DNA of 64,000 bases from Thalassolituus sp034111725 (GTDB taxonomy: Bacteria; Pseudomonadota; Gammaproteobacteria; Pseudomonadales; Oceanobacteraceae), in NCBI RefSeq assembly GCF_034111725.1, contig NZ_JAWUWR010000033.1, forward strand, positions 51,634 through 115,633, in the 5' to 3' direction. Positions 52,066 to 60,950 of the stretch are shown here, one piece after another; position 1 is the stretch's first letter, and every line of letters begins with the position of its first letter. The notes below the pieces were generated by a model. It was given only the letters and a program-made list of their open reading frames with translations, was not told the DNA's origin and did not search any database. Position numbers and translations under genes: made by a program.

Positions 52066-52681
52066 CGAATTTTCCTTTTGCGGCGTTTTTGTGGCAGCTA
52101 TCACACTGACTGAACGATCTGACTTCTGGGTTACCTTGTACTAAACGCTCTGGCACTTCGCGGTGTTTGCGCTTGTAGTATGGCAGTTCTGTAATGCGCA
52201 TGGGAGTTACACTGTCGCGAATACTGGCCATCATACGGCTATGGTTACTCGCGCTGTGAGCGCTGAGATACGCCAAAATATTTGCCTGAGCTGTATCACT
52301 AACCGTGGCATCGTCGCCATAGTGATCATCCAGTGTTGTCATAATGGCGTGCCAACTACGAGCTGGGAGGAAGTGTGCTGGATAGGCAATGTGGCAGCTG
52401 CCGCATTCCGCTTTATAAGCCGCAGCATCAGCAGTCGTCGTGCCTGGCGTTGGCGTCGGTTCTATATTTTTACTGCTTCCCTCCTTTTTGTAACTGCCCT
52501 CTTGGTTATAACGTTTCTCGCTTGTTTCGCTGTAGCGATTACTGCGCTCGTGGTCATCATCGTCTTCATCCGCAAACGACAGATTATTGATGGAACTGAG
52601 TCCATACAGCCCTAGGGTTAAAGCACCGCCGAGCATCAAGATGCCAGTGGTATAGCGCAGTGTGTTGAGTATTGGTTTCAT
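52019..52681 (-). CDS. diheme cytochrome c (DHC)
   Basis: The 220-residue protein has a hydrophobic N-terminal segment (about 10-30), an acidic then Lys/Ser/Gly linker (about 36-80) and two heme c sites: CGSCH (93-97) and CDSCH (193-197). It corresponds to the DHC that accompanies the SHP cytochrome in Rhodobacter and Shewanella clusters. It probably passes electrons from the membrane cytochrome b to SHP in the periplasm. Confidence 0.87.
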   Translation of the reverse strand: MKPILNTLRYTTGILMLGGALTLGLYGLSSINNLSFADEDDDDHERSNRYSETSEKRYNQEGSYKKEGSSKNIEPTPTPGTTTADAAAYKAECGSCHIAYPAHFLPARSWHAIMTTLDDHYGDDATVSDTAQANILAYLSAHSASNHSRMMASIRDSVTPMRITELPYYKRKHREVPERLVQGNPEVRSFSQCDSCHKNAAKGKFDEDNVVIPGYGRWDD

Positions 52682-52694
52682 GATTCTCTCTCGA

Positions 52695-53099
52695 TTAATA
52701 CTGATTTAGCCAAGTGATGACATCGCCTTTTTCTTGGGCCGTGCATTCTCGCCCTAGCGTCCATTTGCAGTTGCGTAAGAACCACTTTTCGGTTTTGGCG
52801 CGATCGGTGAAGCGTTCTGGGTTCGCACTCACCGCCATAGGAGCAATGCTTCGGCCTGTTTTTTGGTGCTTGCCCGATTGCGCAGGGTCTTTGCCGTGGC
52901 AGGTGGTACAACTGCGCTGTTCGCCACCATTGGAGAAGGATTGATTCCAAAACGCTTCTCCGGCAATGGCGCTGAAGGGGCCTGCACCCGTTGCCGCGAG
53001 TGTTTGCAATTGCGTTGTCGCATCCGCTAGTACGTGATGACTTGCTAGTGGGCTAATCATTAGCCCGACGAGTGCTGCGATGTGAATTAACGGTTTCAT
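52695..53099 (-). CDS. SHP-type monoheme cytochrome c (DUF1924)
   Basis: The 134-residue protein has a signal peptide and one heme site CTTCH (64-68). The DUF1924 segment WFLRNCKWTLGRECT contains the Asn110 that acts as an unusual, displaceable heme ligand in SHP, and a Cys111/Cys119 pair that can form the known disulfide. SHP binds oxygen and related small ligands. ATGs at 53102 and 53099 are adjacent; spacing favours 53099. Confidence 0.87.
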   Translation of the reverse strand: MKPLIHIAALVGLMISPLASHHVLADATTQLQTLAATGAGPFSAIAGEAFWNQSFSNGGEQRSCTTCHGKDPAQSGKHQKTGRSIAPMAVSANPERFTDRAKTEKWFLRNCKWTLGRECTAQEKGDVITWLNQY

Positions 53100-53124
53100 C
53101 ATGTTTCCCTTATGAGTCATGGGC

Positions 53125-53724
53125 TTAGTGCGAAGTATCAACATCATCGGAGCGAGACTCTTTGCGGCCCGTAACCATAGAGCGGGGCAAGTTTTCGCGA
53201 TGATGAAAGCTACTGAAAATCACACCGGCAACGTGTAAGCCGACCAAGGCTAGGGTGAAGTTGGCGAAGAATTCATGGATTTCTTTTAGCGTGTGTTCGT
53301 CGAACGTTGCGATCCAAGTGCCTGCTAATGGCCCTGCTTGTTCATCGGCTCCGTATAGCGCCATGCCAAAGATGGTTGTGCCTGCTAAGGACAGAATCAG
53401 GGCGATGACCATAGCGCCACCGGCAGGGTTATGACCGATGTAGCGTTTTGCTTTGCCTGCGGGGATGGCAACGACATAGCGCCAAATGGTACTTGGCGAC
53501 GCAACGAAATCGCTGAACCGCGCATGATGAGTGCCGATTAGCCCCCAAACAATGCGGAAGCCGATCAGAGCTGCCACGGTATAGCCAGACCAGGTGTGAA
53601 TGGTTTCTAAATCGTCTTCGGTGAAATACGCGAGAAAGAAAAAGAAAACCAGCGACCAGTGAAAGATACGGACCAAAGGGTCCCAAACTTTAACGGTTGG
53701 ATTGTTTGCTATGGGATTGTTCAC
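53125..53724 (-). CDS. cytochrome b561-type membrane protein
   Basis: The 199-residue protein begins VKVWDPLVRIFHWSLVFFFF and has four to five membrane helices with the histidines (HW, HTW, HEF, HVAG) that bind two hemes b. It is the quinol-side entry point for the DHC-SHP chain, and is the first gene of the cluster. It overlaps nothing and is 25 nt ahead of the SHP start. Confidence 0.87.
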   Translation of the reverse strand: MNNPIANNPTVKVWDPLVRIFHWSLVFFFFLAYFTEDDLETIHTWSGYTVAALIGFRIVWGLIGTHHARFSDFVASPSTIWRYVVAIPAGKAKRYIGHNPAGGAMVIALILSLAGTTIFGMALYGADEQAGPLAGTWIATFDEHTLKEIHEFFANFTLALVGLHVAGVIFSSFHHRENLPRSMVTGRKESRSDDVDTSH

Positions 53725-53835
53725 AATGTGCGCTCCAGTAATTCTGCTGTAGGTTTGCAGAATAACGGGCGCTTACTTAAACGAAGCTTAAAGGCTGATT
53801 TATATAAGGATACCGTTTAAGAAATAGAGTGCGGA

Positions 53836-55002
53836 CTAGTGTGTCCGCTTGGTTGGCACCCAAAACATTAACACCATTCCCCAGATACAGGCGCCTAAGC
53901 CCCAAATAAAGGTTGCCGCCAGTGTCGCGCCCATATTAATGCCCACTTCGGCCAAAATTGGTCCGACTAATTGCGCGACACCATAGAGTGCGATCAAGGC
54001 TGCGCTTAATCGCGGTCCTTGATGCGGGTGCAGTGTTCTTGCGAGGCGTTGGGTCAGGAATACTGCACCAAGGAAGCTACCGCCCATGAATATGGCGCAT
54101 ATCCATAAACCCAGTACTGCTTCAGGTATGACGAGAATCGCAGCGACGGCGACGGCTTGCACGGCATAATTGATGATTAACGCATTACGATCGCCAAGGC
54201 GAGTGCCGAGTGAATTCCAAATAATGGTGGATGGTATTGAGGCGATGGCAACAAGGAGCCAAGCACTTGGGTTGAGCTGTAAATTCCAATCATGGGCGAC
54301 AGCGGGTAAAAACGTCATGGGCAAAATATAGCCGAGGCCTGCCCCCGTATAGGCGAGAAATAGCGGCGTGCTGGCCCGATCCCAAAGTGGGGTATTGTCG
54401 TCGCGGCTTTGCGCCGGCGTACCTTTTGATAAATGTGATAAATACCACGCACTCCACAATGCCAATGGCATTGAAATAAGCGCCGCAGGGAACCAGCGTT
54501 GATTACCCGTAAGCCAAATTTCGGTGGCATCGACAATAGCATTGCTGCTGAGCAAACCAACGCCAACGCCTAAATACATTAAGCCGCTAAGGTGTGCCTT
54601 ATTGTTGGCGACGAGCCACTCCAGCACTAACGCGGGTGCTAATACGAACACCACGCCATTGGAGATGCCATTGAGCAAGCGCAGCAGGGCTAGTGATTCA
54701 TATTGAGCGGAAAATATTTGGCCAAAGGTAATAACGGCATTGCCAATAAGCGCCAGAGTCAGCGCCATCTTGCCTAGCCCGCGTTGATAGCAGAATAAGG
54801 CCAGCATGGCGCCAGTTAAATAGCCGACGTAATTCCAAGTGGCAAGCTGCGCGGCTTGGGCCAAGGTCAGAATGCCATCCTGCACAAACAGTGGAATCAG
54901 CGGTGTATAAATAAAGCGCCCAAAGCCGTGCACCACGACTAAGGCAATAGCAGCTGCGAGTAATGGAACTAGGGCAGATTTGGGCGCAGTCATTAGATTC
55001 AT
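53836..55002 (-). CDS. YbfB/YjiJ-family MFS transporter
   Basis: The 388-residue protein has about 12 membrane helices. The start VHGFGRFIYTPLIPLF and the layout match the YbfB/YjiJ branch of the major facilitator superfamily (PF06779). The substrate is unknown. It is the last gene of the accessory block before rsmG and is divergent from it. Confidence 0.85.
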   Translation of the reverse strand: MNLMTAPKSALVPLLAAAIALVVVHGFGRFIYTPLIPLFVQDGILTLAQAAQLATWNYVGYLTGAMLALFCYQRGLGKMALTLALIGNAVITFGQIFSAQYESLALLRLLNGISNGVVFVLAPALVLEWLVANNKAHLSGLMYLGVGVGLLSSNAIVDATEIWLTGNQRWFPAALISMPLALWSAWYLSHLSKGTPAQSRDDNTPLWDRASTPLFLAYTGAGLGYILPMTFLPAVAHDWNLQLNPSAWLLVAIASIPSTIIWNSLGTRLGDRNALIINYAVQAVAVAAILVIPEAVLGLWICAIFMGGSFLGAVFLTQRLARTLHPHQGPRLSAALIALYGVAQLVGPILAEVGINMGATLAATFIWGLGACIWGMVLMFWVPTKRTH

Positions 55003-55160
55003 AATGGTGTCTTAGTAAAAAGTGCGTGCAGTATAGAGGGTGACGTTTGCTAGATCACGATATGGCTTTGGTTAAGACTGTTCTGTGCAGCGAACCGAGG
55101 AGCGGTGCTAGTGGCGATTTGTGATAAACTGCGCCGCTCGACAACCAAACGATAGATCCC

Positions 55161-55811
55161 ATGAGCACATCGACTAAATCCTATGCCACGAATATCACCC
55201 AAGGCGCTGACGCTATGGGTATCGCTCTCAGTGAAGAGCAATTGTACGCACTGCAAGAATATTTAGCGCTGCTACAAAAGTGGAACAAGGCTTATAACCT
55301 GACGGCGATTCGCGATCCCAAGGATATGGTGAACTTACATTTACTCGATAGTCTTGCGGTCAACCCTTATGTGTTGGGCGCTAAGCGCGTTATTGATGTG
55401 GGCACTGGTCCTGGTTTGCCGGGCATTATTTTGGCCATCATGAATCCCGATATCGCCTTTACCTTGCTAGACAGTAACGGCAAAAAGACGCGATTTTTGT
55501 TTCAAGCGGTGACACATTTAGATTTAAAGAATGTCACCATAGTGAACGATCGAGTAGAGGCATATCATCCCTCGGAGCCTTTCGATATTATTGTCAGCCG
55601 CGCATTTGCATCACTAGCGGATATGACCTTTTGGTGTAAGCATTTACGGGCCGAGCATGGGCACTTTCTGGCGATGAAAGGCCAATATCCACAGCAAGAA
55701 ATCGACGATTTGCGCAGTGAATTTGCAGTAACCGAGAGTTTTGAATTACAAGTTCCCGGAGTAGAGGGCGAGCGCCATATTTTGCGTTTGATTCCTGACT
55801 CCAGTGTTTAA
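55161..55811 (+). CDS. rsmG: 16S rRNA (guanine527-N7)-methyltransferase
   Basis: RsmG methylates G527 of 16S rRNA. The 216-residue protein has LQKWNKAYNLTAIRD, the SAM-binding IDVGTGPGLPGI and VSRAFASLADM. It is followed by parA and parB, as in pseudomonads, but separated here from mnmG by 13.7 kb. Confidence 0.95.
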   Translation: MSTSTKSYATNITQGADAMGIALSEEQLYALQEYLALLQKWNKAYNLTAIRDPKDMVNLHLLDSLAVNPYVLGAKRVIDVGTGPGLPGIILAIMNPDIAFTLLDSNGKKTRFLFQAVTHLDLKNVTIVNDRVEAYHPSEPFDIIVSRAFASLADMTFWCKHLRAEHGHFLAMKGQYPQQEIDDLRSEFAVTESFELQVPGVEGERHILRLIPDSSV

Positions 55812-55856
55812 CGGTCCACTTAACAATGTCCAGCCAAGTAAAAGGAAAGCTGATCT

Positions 55857-56651
55857 GTGAGTAAAATTATTGCTATCGCGAATCAGAAAGGCGGAGTGGG
55901 TAAAACCACCACGGCTGTAAACTTGGCTGCGTCTTTGGTTGCGACCAAGCGCCGAGTGCTGTTGATCGATCTTGATCCTCAAGGTAACGCCACTATGGGG
56001 AGCGGCGTCGATAAGCATGACTTAGAGCGTTCGTTATATGACGTTTTAACAGGTCGCTGTCGCACCGCTGAAGCTATGCAACACAGCGAAGAAGGTGGCT
56101 TTGATGTTTTACCTTCTAATGGCGACCTTACCGCAGCTGAAGTCGAACTGATGGAGTTGCCGCGTCGAGAGCAGCGCTTACGCGAAGCTTTGGCTGAAGT
56201 TCGTCCTGATTACGATTACATCCTGATCGACTGTCCGCCGTCACTCAACATGTTAACCGTAAACGCGCTTGTTGCTGCGCATAGCGTGTTAATTCCAATG
56301 CAGTGTGAATATTACGCATTGGAAGGTTTGAGCGCCTTGATGCAAACGATTGAGTCAATTCAATCTGGGCCGAATACCGCTCTGCAAATTGAAGGCTTAG
56401 TGCGCACTATGTATGACCCGCGTAATAGCCTTACGGTTGATGTATCGAACCAATTGACCGAGCATTTTGGCGATCGAGTTTACAGTACAGTCATACCGCG
56501 TAATGTCCGTTTGGCTGAAGCGCCAAGCTTTGGTTTGCCAGCATTGAAATACGATAAAACCTCTCGTGGCGCGATGGCATATTTGGCCTTGGCCGGAGAA
56601 ATGAATCGCCGCACTAATGCGGCACAGAAGACAGCTGCCGCCTCCGTTTGA
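55857..56651 (+). CDS. parA: chromosome-partitioning ATPase ParA
   Basis: The 264-residue ATPase has the deviant Walker A KGGVGKTTTAVNLAAS and IDLDPQGNAT, and the DCPPSLNMLT motif of the Soj family. The GTG at 55857 is the only start giving the SKIIAIANQKGG N-terminus. It moves origin regions together with ParB bound at parS. It is 28 nt ahead of parB. Confidence 0.95.
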   Translation: MSKIIAIANQKGGVGKTTTAVNLAASLVATKRRVLLIDLDPQGNATMGSGVDKHDLERSLYDVLTGRCRTAEAMQHSEEGGFDVLPSNGDLTAAEVELMELPRREQRLREALAEVRPDYDYILIDCPPSLNMLTVNALVAAHSVLIPMQCEYYALEGLSALMQTIESIQSGPNTALQIEGLVRTMYDPRNSLTVDVSNQLTEHFGDRVYSTVIPRNVRLAEAPSFGLPALKYDKTSRGAMAYLALAGEMNRRTNAAQKTAAASV

Positions 56652-56679
56652 GCGGCAAAGAAAGGATTAGGTAATACGC

Positions 56680-57594
56680 ATGACGACGACAAAACGTAAA
56701 CGCGGCTTAGGGCGCGGCCTCGATGCCCTTTTGGCCAGTTCGCGCGCTGCAGCGGTTCCGACTGAGCCGTTGGCCGAAGGCGAAGAAAGCCAGCCGGTAA
56801 AGCTACCAGAAGGTGAGTTGCGTCATTTACCCATCGAATTTGTGCAGCCCGGCCGTTATCAGCCACGTCACGATATTCAGCCAGAAGCGCTAGAAGAATT
56901 GGCCGCTTCTATCCGCGCCCAGGGGTTGATGCAACCGATTGTTGTACGTCCATTACCCGGCCAAGATGATCGTTTTGAGATCATTGCGGGTGAGCGTCGC
57001 TGGCGTGCTTGCCAGTTAGCCGGTATGGATCGTGTGCCGGCATTGGTTCGTGACGTGCCTGATTCTGCCGCCATTGCGATGGCTCTCATTGAGAACATTC
57101 AGCGCGAAAACCTCAATCCGATGGAAGAGGCTATGGCGCTGCATCGGTTGCAGCACGAATTTGAGCTGACGCAAATGGAAGTAGCGGAAGCCGTAGGTAA
57201 AAACCGTGCGACCGTGGCGAACCTATTGCGTTTGATGAATCTGAATGAAGACGTTAAACGTTTACTTGAACATGGCGATATCGAAATGGGTCATGCCCGT
57301 GCGTTACTTGGTCTTGATGGTCAAGCGCAAAGCGATGCCGGTATTCAAGTCGTTAGTCGTGCTTTAACGGTGCGCCAGACTGAAGCTTTGGTTCGTCACA
57401 TTCAATCAGGTGCCGGCAGTGAGAACAAATCAATTGAAAAACCAAACCCTGATGTGCAGCGTTTAGAACGTATGTTAGGGGATCGATTGGGGGCAAAGGT
57501 CGCCATTCAGCATACCGCTAAGGGCAAAGGTAAGTTGGTGATTAGCTATACCAATTTGGATGAACTCGACGGCATTCTTGAGCACATTAAGTAA
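56680..57594 (+). CDS. parB: chromosome-partitioning protein ParB
   Basis: ParB binds parS and spreads as a CTP-dependent clamp. The 304-residue protein has the ParA-stimulating start (KRGLGRGLDALL), the CTPase motif GERRWRACQLA with ENIQRENLNPMEEA, and a helix-turn-helix (TQMEVAEAVGKNRATVANLL). Its target sites are in recF at 25813 and 26434. Confidence 0.95.
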   Translation: MTTTKRKRGLGRGLDALLASSRAAAVPTEPLAEGEESQPVKLPEGELRHLPIEFVQPGRYQPRHDIQPEALEELAASIRAQGLMQPIVVRPLPGQDDRFEIIAGERRWRACQLAGMDRVPALVRDVPDSAAIAMALIENIQRENLNPMEEAMALHRLQHEFELTQMEVAEAVGKNRATVANLLRLMNLNEDVKRLLEHGDIEMGHARALLGLDGQAQSDAGIQVVSRALTVRQTEALVRHIQSGAGSENKSIEKPNPDVQRLERMLGDRLGAKVAIQHTAKGKGKLVISYTNLDELDGILEHIK

Positions 57595-57620
57595 GCCTTT
57601 CTTTTTTCGCCCGCTCGATA

Positions 57621-57660
57621 GTTTCATGCCTTTGCATGAAGCTGTTGCCCTCTTTTTTCA
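57621..57660 (+). terminator. weak terminator-like hairpin after parB
   Basis: TTCATGC and GCATGAA pair around CTTT; the T-run begins a little further on, so the call is weak. Confidence 0.35.
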
Positions 57661-57779
57661 TATTTGACTCGTTTAGCCTCCATCTTACGCATTCCTGACT
57701 ATCATTAAGGTTATTAAGTCGCGCATTGCGCTACCGAATGATCCAAACTTATAGCTCAGTAATTTACGAGGCAGAAGTT

Positions 57780-58070
57780 ATGCGTTCTTTACTCTTCCTG
57801 TTTATAGCCTCAGCGCTAAGCGCTACCGTTTTCGCTGATAAACGTTTCATGCCGTTAGTGCCTGACGACGAGCTGACTGAAATACGCTTGGATAGCCATA
57901 CCGAAGTAGTGATTGATGACAACAAAGAGCCGACAACCGCTGCCACGATGGAGCGTAATCAATTAGATCAGGCGTCGACACCGCGAGAGCTGAATAATAC
58001 CCCTGCTCCGGCAGTAGCCCCAACCCCTCCTGTCGCTCCTCCAATGGTTACGATTAGTCCGCGTCCTTAA
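57780..58070 (+). CDS. small secreted Pro/Ala-tailed protein
   Basis: The 96-residue protein has a clear signal peptide (MRSLLFLFIASALSATVFA). The mature part is acidic, with VPDDELTEIRLDSHTEVVID, and ends in a Pro-rich tail with PAPAVAPTPPVAPP. I know no family. I place the start at ATG 57780, which has GAGG upstream; a reading from 57726 would precede the signal. It lies alone between parB and the atp operon. Confidence 0.6.
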   Translation: MRSLLFLFIASALSATVFADKRFMPLVPDDELTEIRLDSHTEVVIDDNKEPTTAATMERNQLDQASTPRELNNTPAPAVAPTPPVAPPMVTISPRP

Positions 58071-58212
58071 AGAACACTTCATTACTTTGCCGAAACATCC
58101 AAAAATTCTTCTCTAAGCATCGGAAATACCGAGCGAATGCGCGGTATTCAGGCTTTATTCCTGCCTTTTTTCCACAAATACGCATTTATTGCATGATAAA
58201 GCTCCACAGCGG

Positions 58213-58241
58213 TTGAAGCCGACAGGCCTTGCCAATATAAT
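58213..58241 (+). promoter_or_regulatory. atp operon promoter
   Basis: TTGAAG (58213-58218) and TATAAT (58236-58241) lie at 17-bp spacing, 55 nt before atpI. Confidence 0.7.
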
Positions 58242-58296
58242 CACCGCGCCTTGAACTTGGGTGTTGCAGAAATCTGACTAAAAGGTGGAGCACAGG

Positions 58297-58665
58297 TTGT
58301 CATCGATACCGCGTCCACCGGTTTATAGAATTGTGTTGTTACAACTGATTCTGACCGTTCTTTCTGCTTCGTTGGCTTGGTTGTATAGCGATGTCGCTGC
58401 CTACTCGGCGCTATTAGGAGGGTTAACATGTGCCCTGCCCAATGCGTACTTCGTATGGCGAGCATTCCGCTACAGCGGAGCAAGATCCACTGTGCAAGTT
58501 GTACAGTCGTTTTACCAGGGTGAATCCTGGAAGTTTGTGCTGACAGCGTTGAGTTTTGCGGTAATTTTTCAACGGGTCGAGCCTTTGAATGTTCTGGCAC
58601 TGTTTGCAGGCTTCATAACAGTGCAGCTGGGGCACGTAGCTTCAGCAAAGATCGCCAATTTATAA
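58297..58665 (+). CDS. atpI: ATP synthase protein I
   Basis: AtpI is the small membrane protein that aids c-ring assembly. The 122-residue protein has four hydrophobic helices and the core GGLTCALPNAYFVWRAFRYSGARS. Its start is unclear: I choose TTG 58297, which has AGGTGGAG ahead; a GTG at 58285 would lie inside that Shine-Dalgarno. It is first in the atp operon. Confidence 0.85.
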   Translation: MSSIPRPPVYRIVLLQLILTVLSASLAWLYSDVAAYSALLGGLTCALPNAYFVWRAFRYSGARSTVQVVQSFYQGESWKFVLTALSFAVIFQRVEPLNVLALFAGFITVQLGHVASAKIANL

Positions 58666-58687
58666 ACCTTTGAATTGAGAGTGAACA

Positions 58688-59587
58688 ATGGCTGGTAACT
58701 CCCAAGAGTATATCTCGCACCATTTGACTAACTTAACCTACGGCAAATTGCCAGCAGGCTACGTTCGTCATAACGAAGATGGCACGACCACTGAACTAAC
58801 CAGTTCAACTTGGACTATGGCTCATGGCGGCGAAGAAGCTGCTGCAATGGGTTTCAATGCGGTTCACGTTGATTCACTGGGCTGGTCTTTTGGTTTGGGC
58901 GCTCTGATTATGTTTTTGTTCTGGCGCGCAGCGCGTAACGCCACCTCTGGTGTTCCGACTGGTTTTCAGAACTTTATCGAAATGGTTGTTGAGTTTATCG
59001 ACAACACTGTTAAAGAGGGCTTTCACGGCGCAAACAAAGTCGTAGCTCCTCTTTCTCTGACCGTATTTACCTGGGTTTTCATGATGAACTTCATGGATTT
59101 GATCCCAGTTGACATATTGCCTTCTATTTTCGGTGCCTTCGGTGTGCATTATATGAAGGTTGTGCCTTCTACTGACGTGAACGTGACGTTGGGGATGTCG
59201 CTGTTTGTATTCGCTTTGATGATTTTTTATTCGATCAAGATCAAAGGTATTGGTGGTTTCGTGGGTGAGTTGACCCTGCATCCATTCAATGCGAAAAACC
59301 CTATCGTTCAAGCGCTATTCATTCCTGTGAACTTCTTCTTGGAATCAATTGCGTTGCTGGCCAAGCCTATCTCTTTAGCGCTTCGTCTATTCGGTAACAT
59401 GTATGCAGGTGAGATGATCTTCATCTTGATCGCATTGATGTTCTCCGCTGGCGTTGGCATGGCATTACTTGGTGGTGTCCTGCAATGGGCTTGGGCGGTA
59501 TTCCATATTCTAGTGATCACACTGCAAGCGTTCATTTTCATGATGTTAACCATCGTGTATTTGAGCATGGCGCACGAAGATCACTAA
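58688..59587 (+). CDS. atpB: ATP synthase subunit a
   Basis: Subunit a forms the proton half-channels beside the c-ring. The 299-residue membrane protein has MMNFMDLIPVDILP and the essential Arg in KPISLALRLFGNMYAGE. Adjacent atpE follows after 48 bp. Confidence 0.96.
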   Translation: MAGNSQEYISHHLTNLTYGKLPAGYVRHNEDGTTTELTSSTWTMAHGGEEAAAMGFNAVHVDSLGWSFGLGALIMFLFWRAARNATSGVPTGFQNFIEMVVEFIDNTVKEGFHGANKVVAPLSLTVFTWVFMMNFMDLIPVDILPSIFGAFGVHYMKVVPSTDVNVTLGMSLFVFALMIFYSIKIKGIGGFVGELTLHPFNAKNPIVQALFIPVNFFLESIALLAKPISLALRLFGNMYAGEMIFILIALMFSAGVGMALLGGVLQWAWAVFHILVITLQAFIFMMLTIVYLSMAHEDH

Positions 59588-59635
59588 TTTTTAACCCTTA
59601 ACTTTAACTAACTTAACTTCTATTTGGAGATAATT

Positions 59636-59863
59636 ATGGAACAAGGTCTGGTATTCCTGGCTGCAGCTCTGATGATCGGTCTTGGTGCCCTAGGTACTGC
59701 AATCGGTTTTGGTCTGTTGGGTGGTCGTCTGCTTGAAGGCACTGCTCGTCAACCTGAACTAGGTCCAATGTTACAAGGTAAAATGTTCTTGATCGCAGGT
59801 CTATTGGACGCAGTTCCAATGATCGGTGTTGGTCTGGGCTTGTACCTGATGTTTGCTGCCTAA
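59636..59863 (+). CDS. atpE: ATP synthase subunit c
   Basis: The 75-residue hairpin has the GARQP-type loop (EGTARQPELGP, 34-44) and the proton-carrying Asp58 in GLLDAVPMIGVGLG. The absence of the Gln/Glu-Ser/Thr sodium set suggests proton coupling. The start is ATG 59636 with GGAG at seven bases. Confidence 0.97.
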   Translation: MEQGLVFLAAALMIGLGALGTAIGFGLLGGRLLEGTARQPELGPMLQGKMFLIAGLLDAVPMIGVGLGLYLMFAA

Positions 59864-59916
59864 GGGTTCTTTGGTAACAACGAACTTCCTTAATCAACGA
59901 ACATGAGGGCTCTGGC

Positions 59917-60387
59917 GTGAACATAAACGCGACTCTGATCGGCCAGATCATTACTTTCGCGATCTTCGTGCTTTTTTGCATGAAGTTTGTGTGGCCTCAC
60001 CTGCTCAATGCGATGCAGGAACGCGAAAAGAAAATTGCCGATGGTCTAGACGCAGCAAACCGCGCTGCACGCGACTTGGAACTGGCTCAAGAAAACGCCG
60101 TTGCCCAAATCCGAGAAAGCAAACAAAAAGCAGCTGAAATCATCGAATTAGCTAACAAACGTGCTAGCCAAATCGTCGACGAAGCCAAAGAAGCGGCTCG
60201 TAGCGAAGGCGATCGTTTGGTAGCTGCTGCTCAAGCTGAAGTTGAGCAAGAAGTGAATCGCGCTAAAGAAGTTCTGCGCAAGCAGGTCTCTGAGCTAGCA
60301 GTAGCTGGCGCAGCGAAAATTCTTGGCAAGTCAGTCGACGCTTCAGCTCAAAATGAGCTGTTGAATAAATTAGCTGACGAGCTTTAA
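59917..60387 (+). CDS. atpF: ATP synthase subunit b
   Basis: The 156-residue peripheral-stalk subunit has an N-terminal helix (NATLIGQIITFAIFVLF) and a long charged coiled coil. It has a GTG start. Genes lie in the order I-B-E-F-H-A-G-D. Confidence 0.95.
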   Translation: MNINATLIGQIITFAIFVLFCMKFVWPHLLNAMQEREKKIADGLDAANRAARDLELAQENAVAQIRESKQKAAEIIELANKRASQIVDEAKEAARSEGDRLVAAAQAEVEQEVNRAKEVLRKQVSELAVAGAAKILGKSVDASAQNELLNKLADEL

Positions 60388-60398
60388 GCGAGGTTTAC

Positions 60399-60935
60399 AT
60401 GGCTGAATTAACAACTCTCGCTCGGCCATACGCCAAAGCGGTGTTTGCTGAAGCAAGTGAGAAGAAAGCTCTAGATGTATGGTCTGAGGACCTTGCATTG
60501 TTGTCTGCGGTATCTGCTGATGCAGGTATGCTGAAGGTAACTGGGCACCCTTCTCTATCGTCAAAACAGCAAGCACAAGCGCTTATTGACGTATGTGGCG
60601 ACAAGCTGAATGAAGCAGCCAAAAACCTGGTAGCAGTCCTTTCTGAGAACAAGCGTTTGGCTTTATTGCCTGAAATCGCCGCTCTTTATGAAGAGATGAA
60701 AGCTCAGTTACAGAACACCGTAGACGTAGTCGTCACATCGGCGTTCGAACTGACGAGCGAGCAGGCGGAAAAGCTGACGCAGTCGCTTAAGGCGAGACTG
60801 CAGTGTGATGTACGTATGACAAGTGAAATCGACGAGACTCTCGTTGGTGGCGCCATAATACGTGCCGGGGACTTGGTAATTGATGGCTCCGTAAAGGGCA
60901 AGCTGTCCAAATTAGCCGAAGCGATGAAATCCTAG
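60399..60935 (+). CDS. atpH: ATP synthase subunit delta
   Basis: The 178-residue protein links F1 to the stalk: an N-terminal helical domain (TTLARPYAKAVFAEA) and the C-terminal IDETLVGGAIIRAGDLVIDGS. It is 11 bp after atpF. Confidence 0.95.
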   Translation: MAELTTLARPYAKAVFAEASEKKALDVWSEDLALLSAVSADAGMLKVTGHPSLSSKQQAQALIDVCGDKLNEAAKNLVAVLSENKRLALLPEIAALYEEMKAQLQNTVDVVVTSAFELTSEQAEKLTQSLKARLQCDVRMTSEIDETLVGGAIIRAGDLVIDGSVKGKLSKLAEAMKS

Positions 60936-60950
60936 TTTGAGGGACGATGC

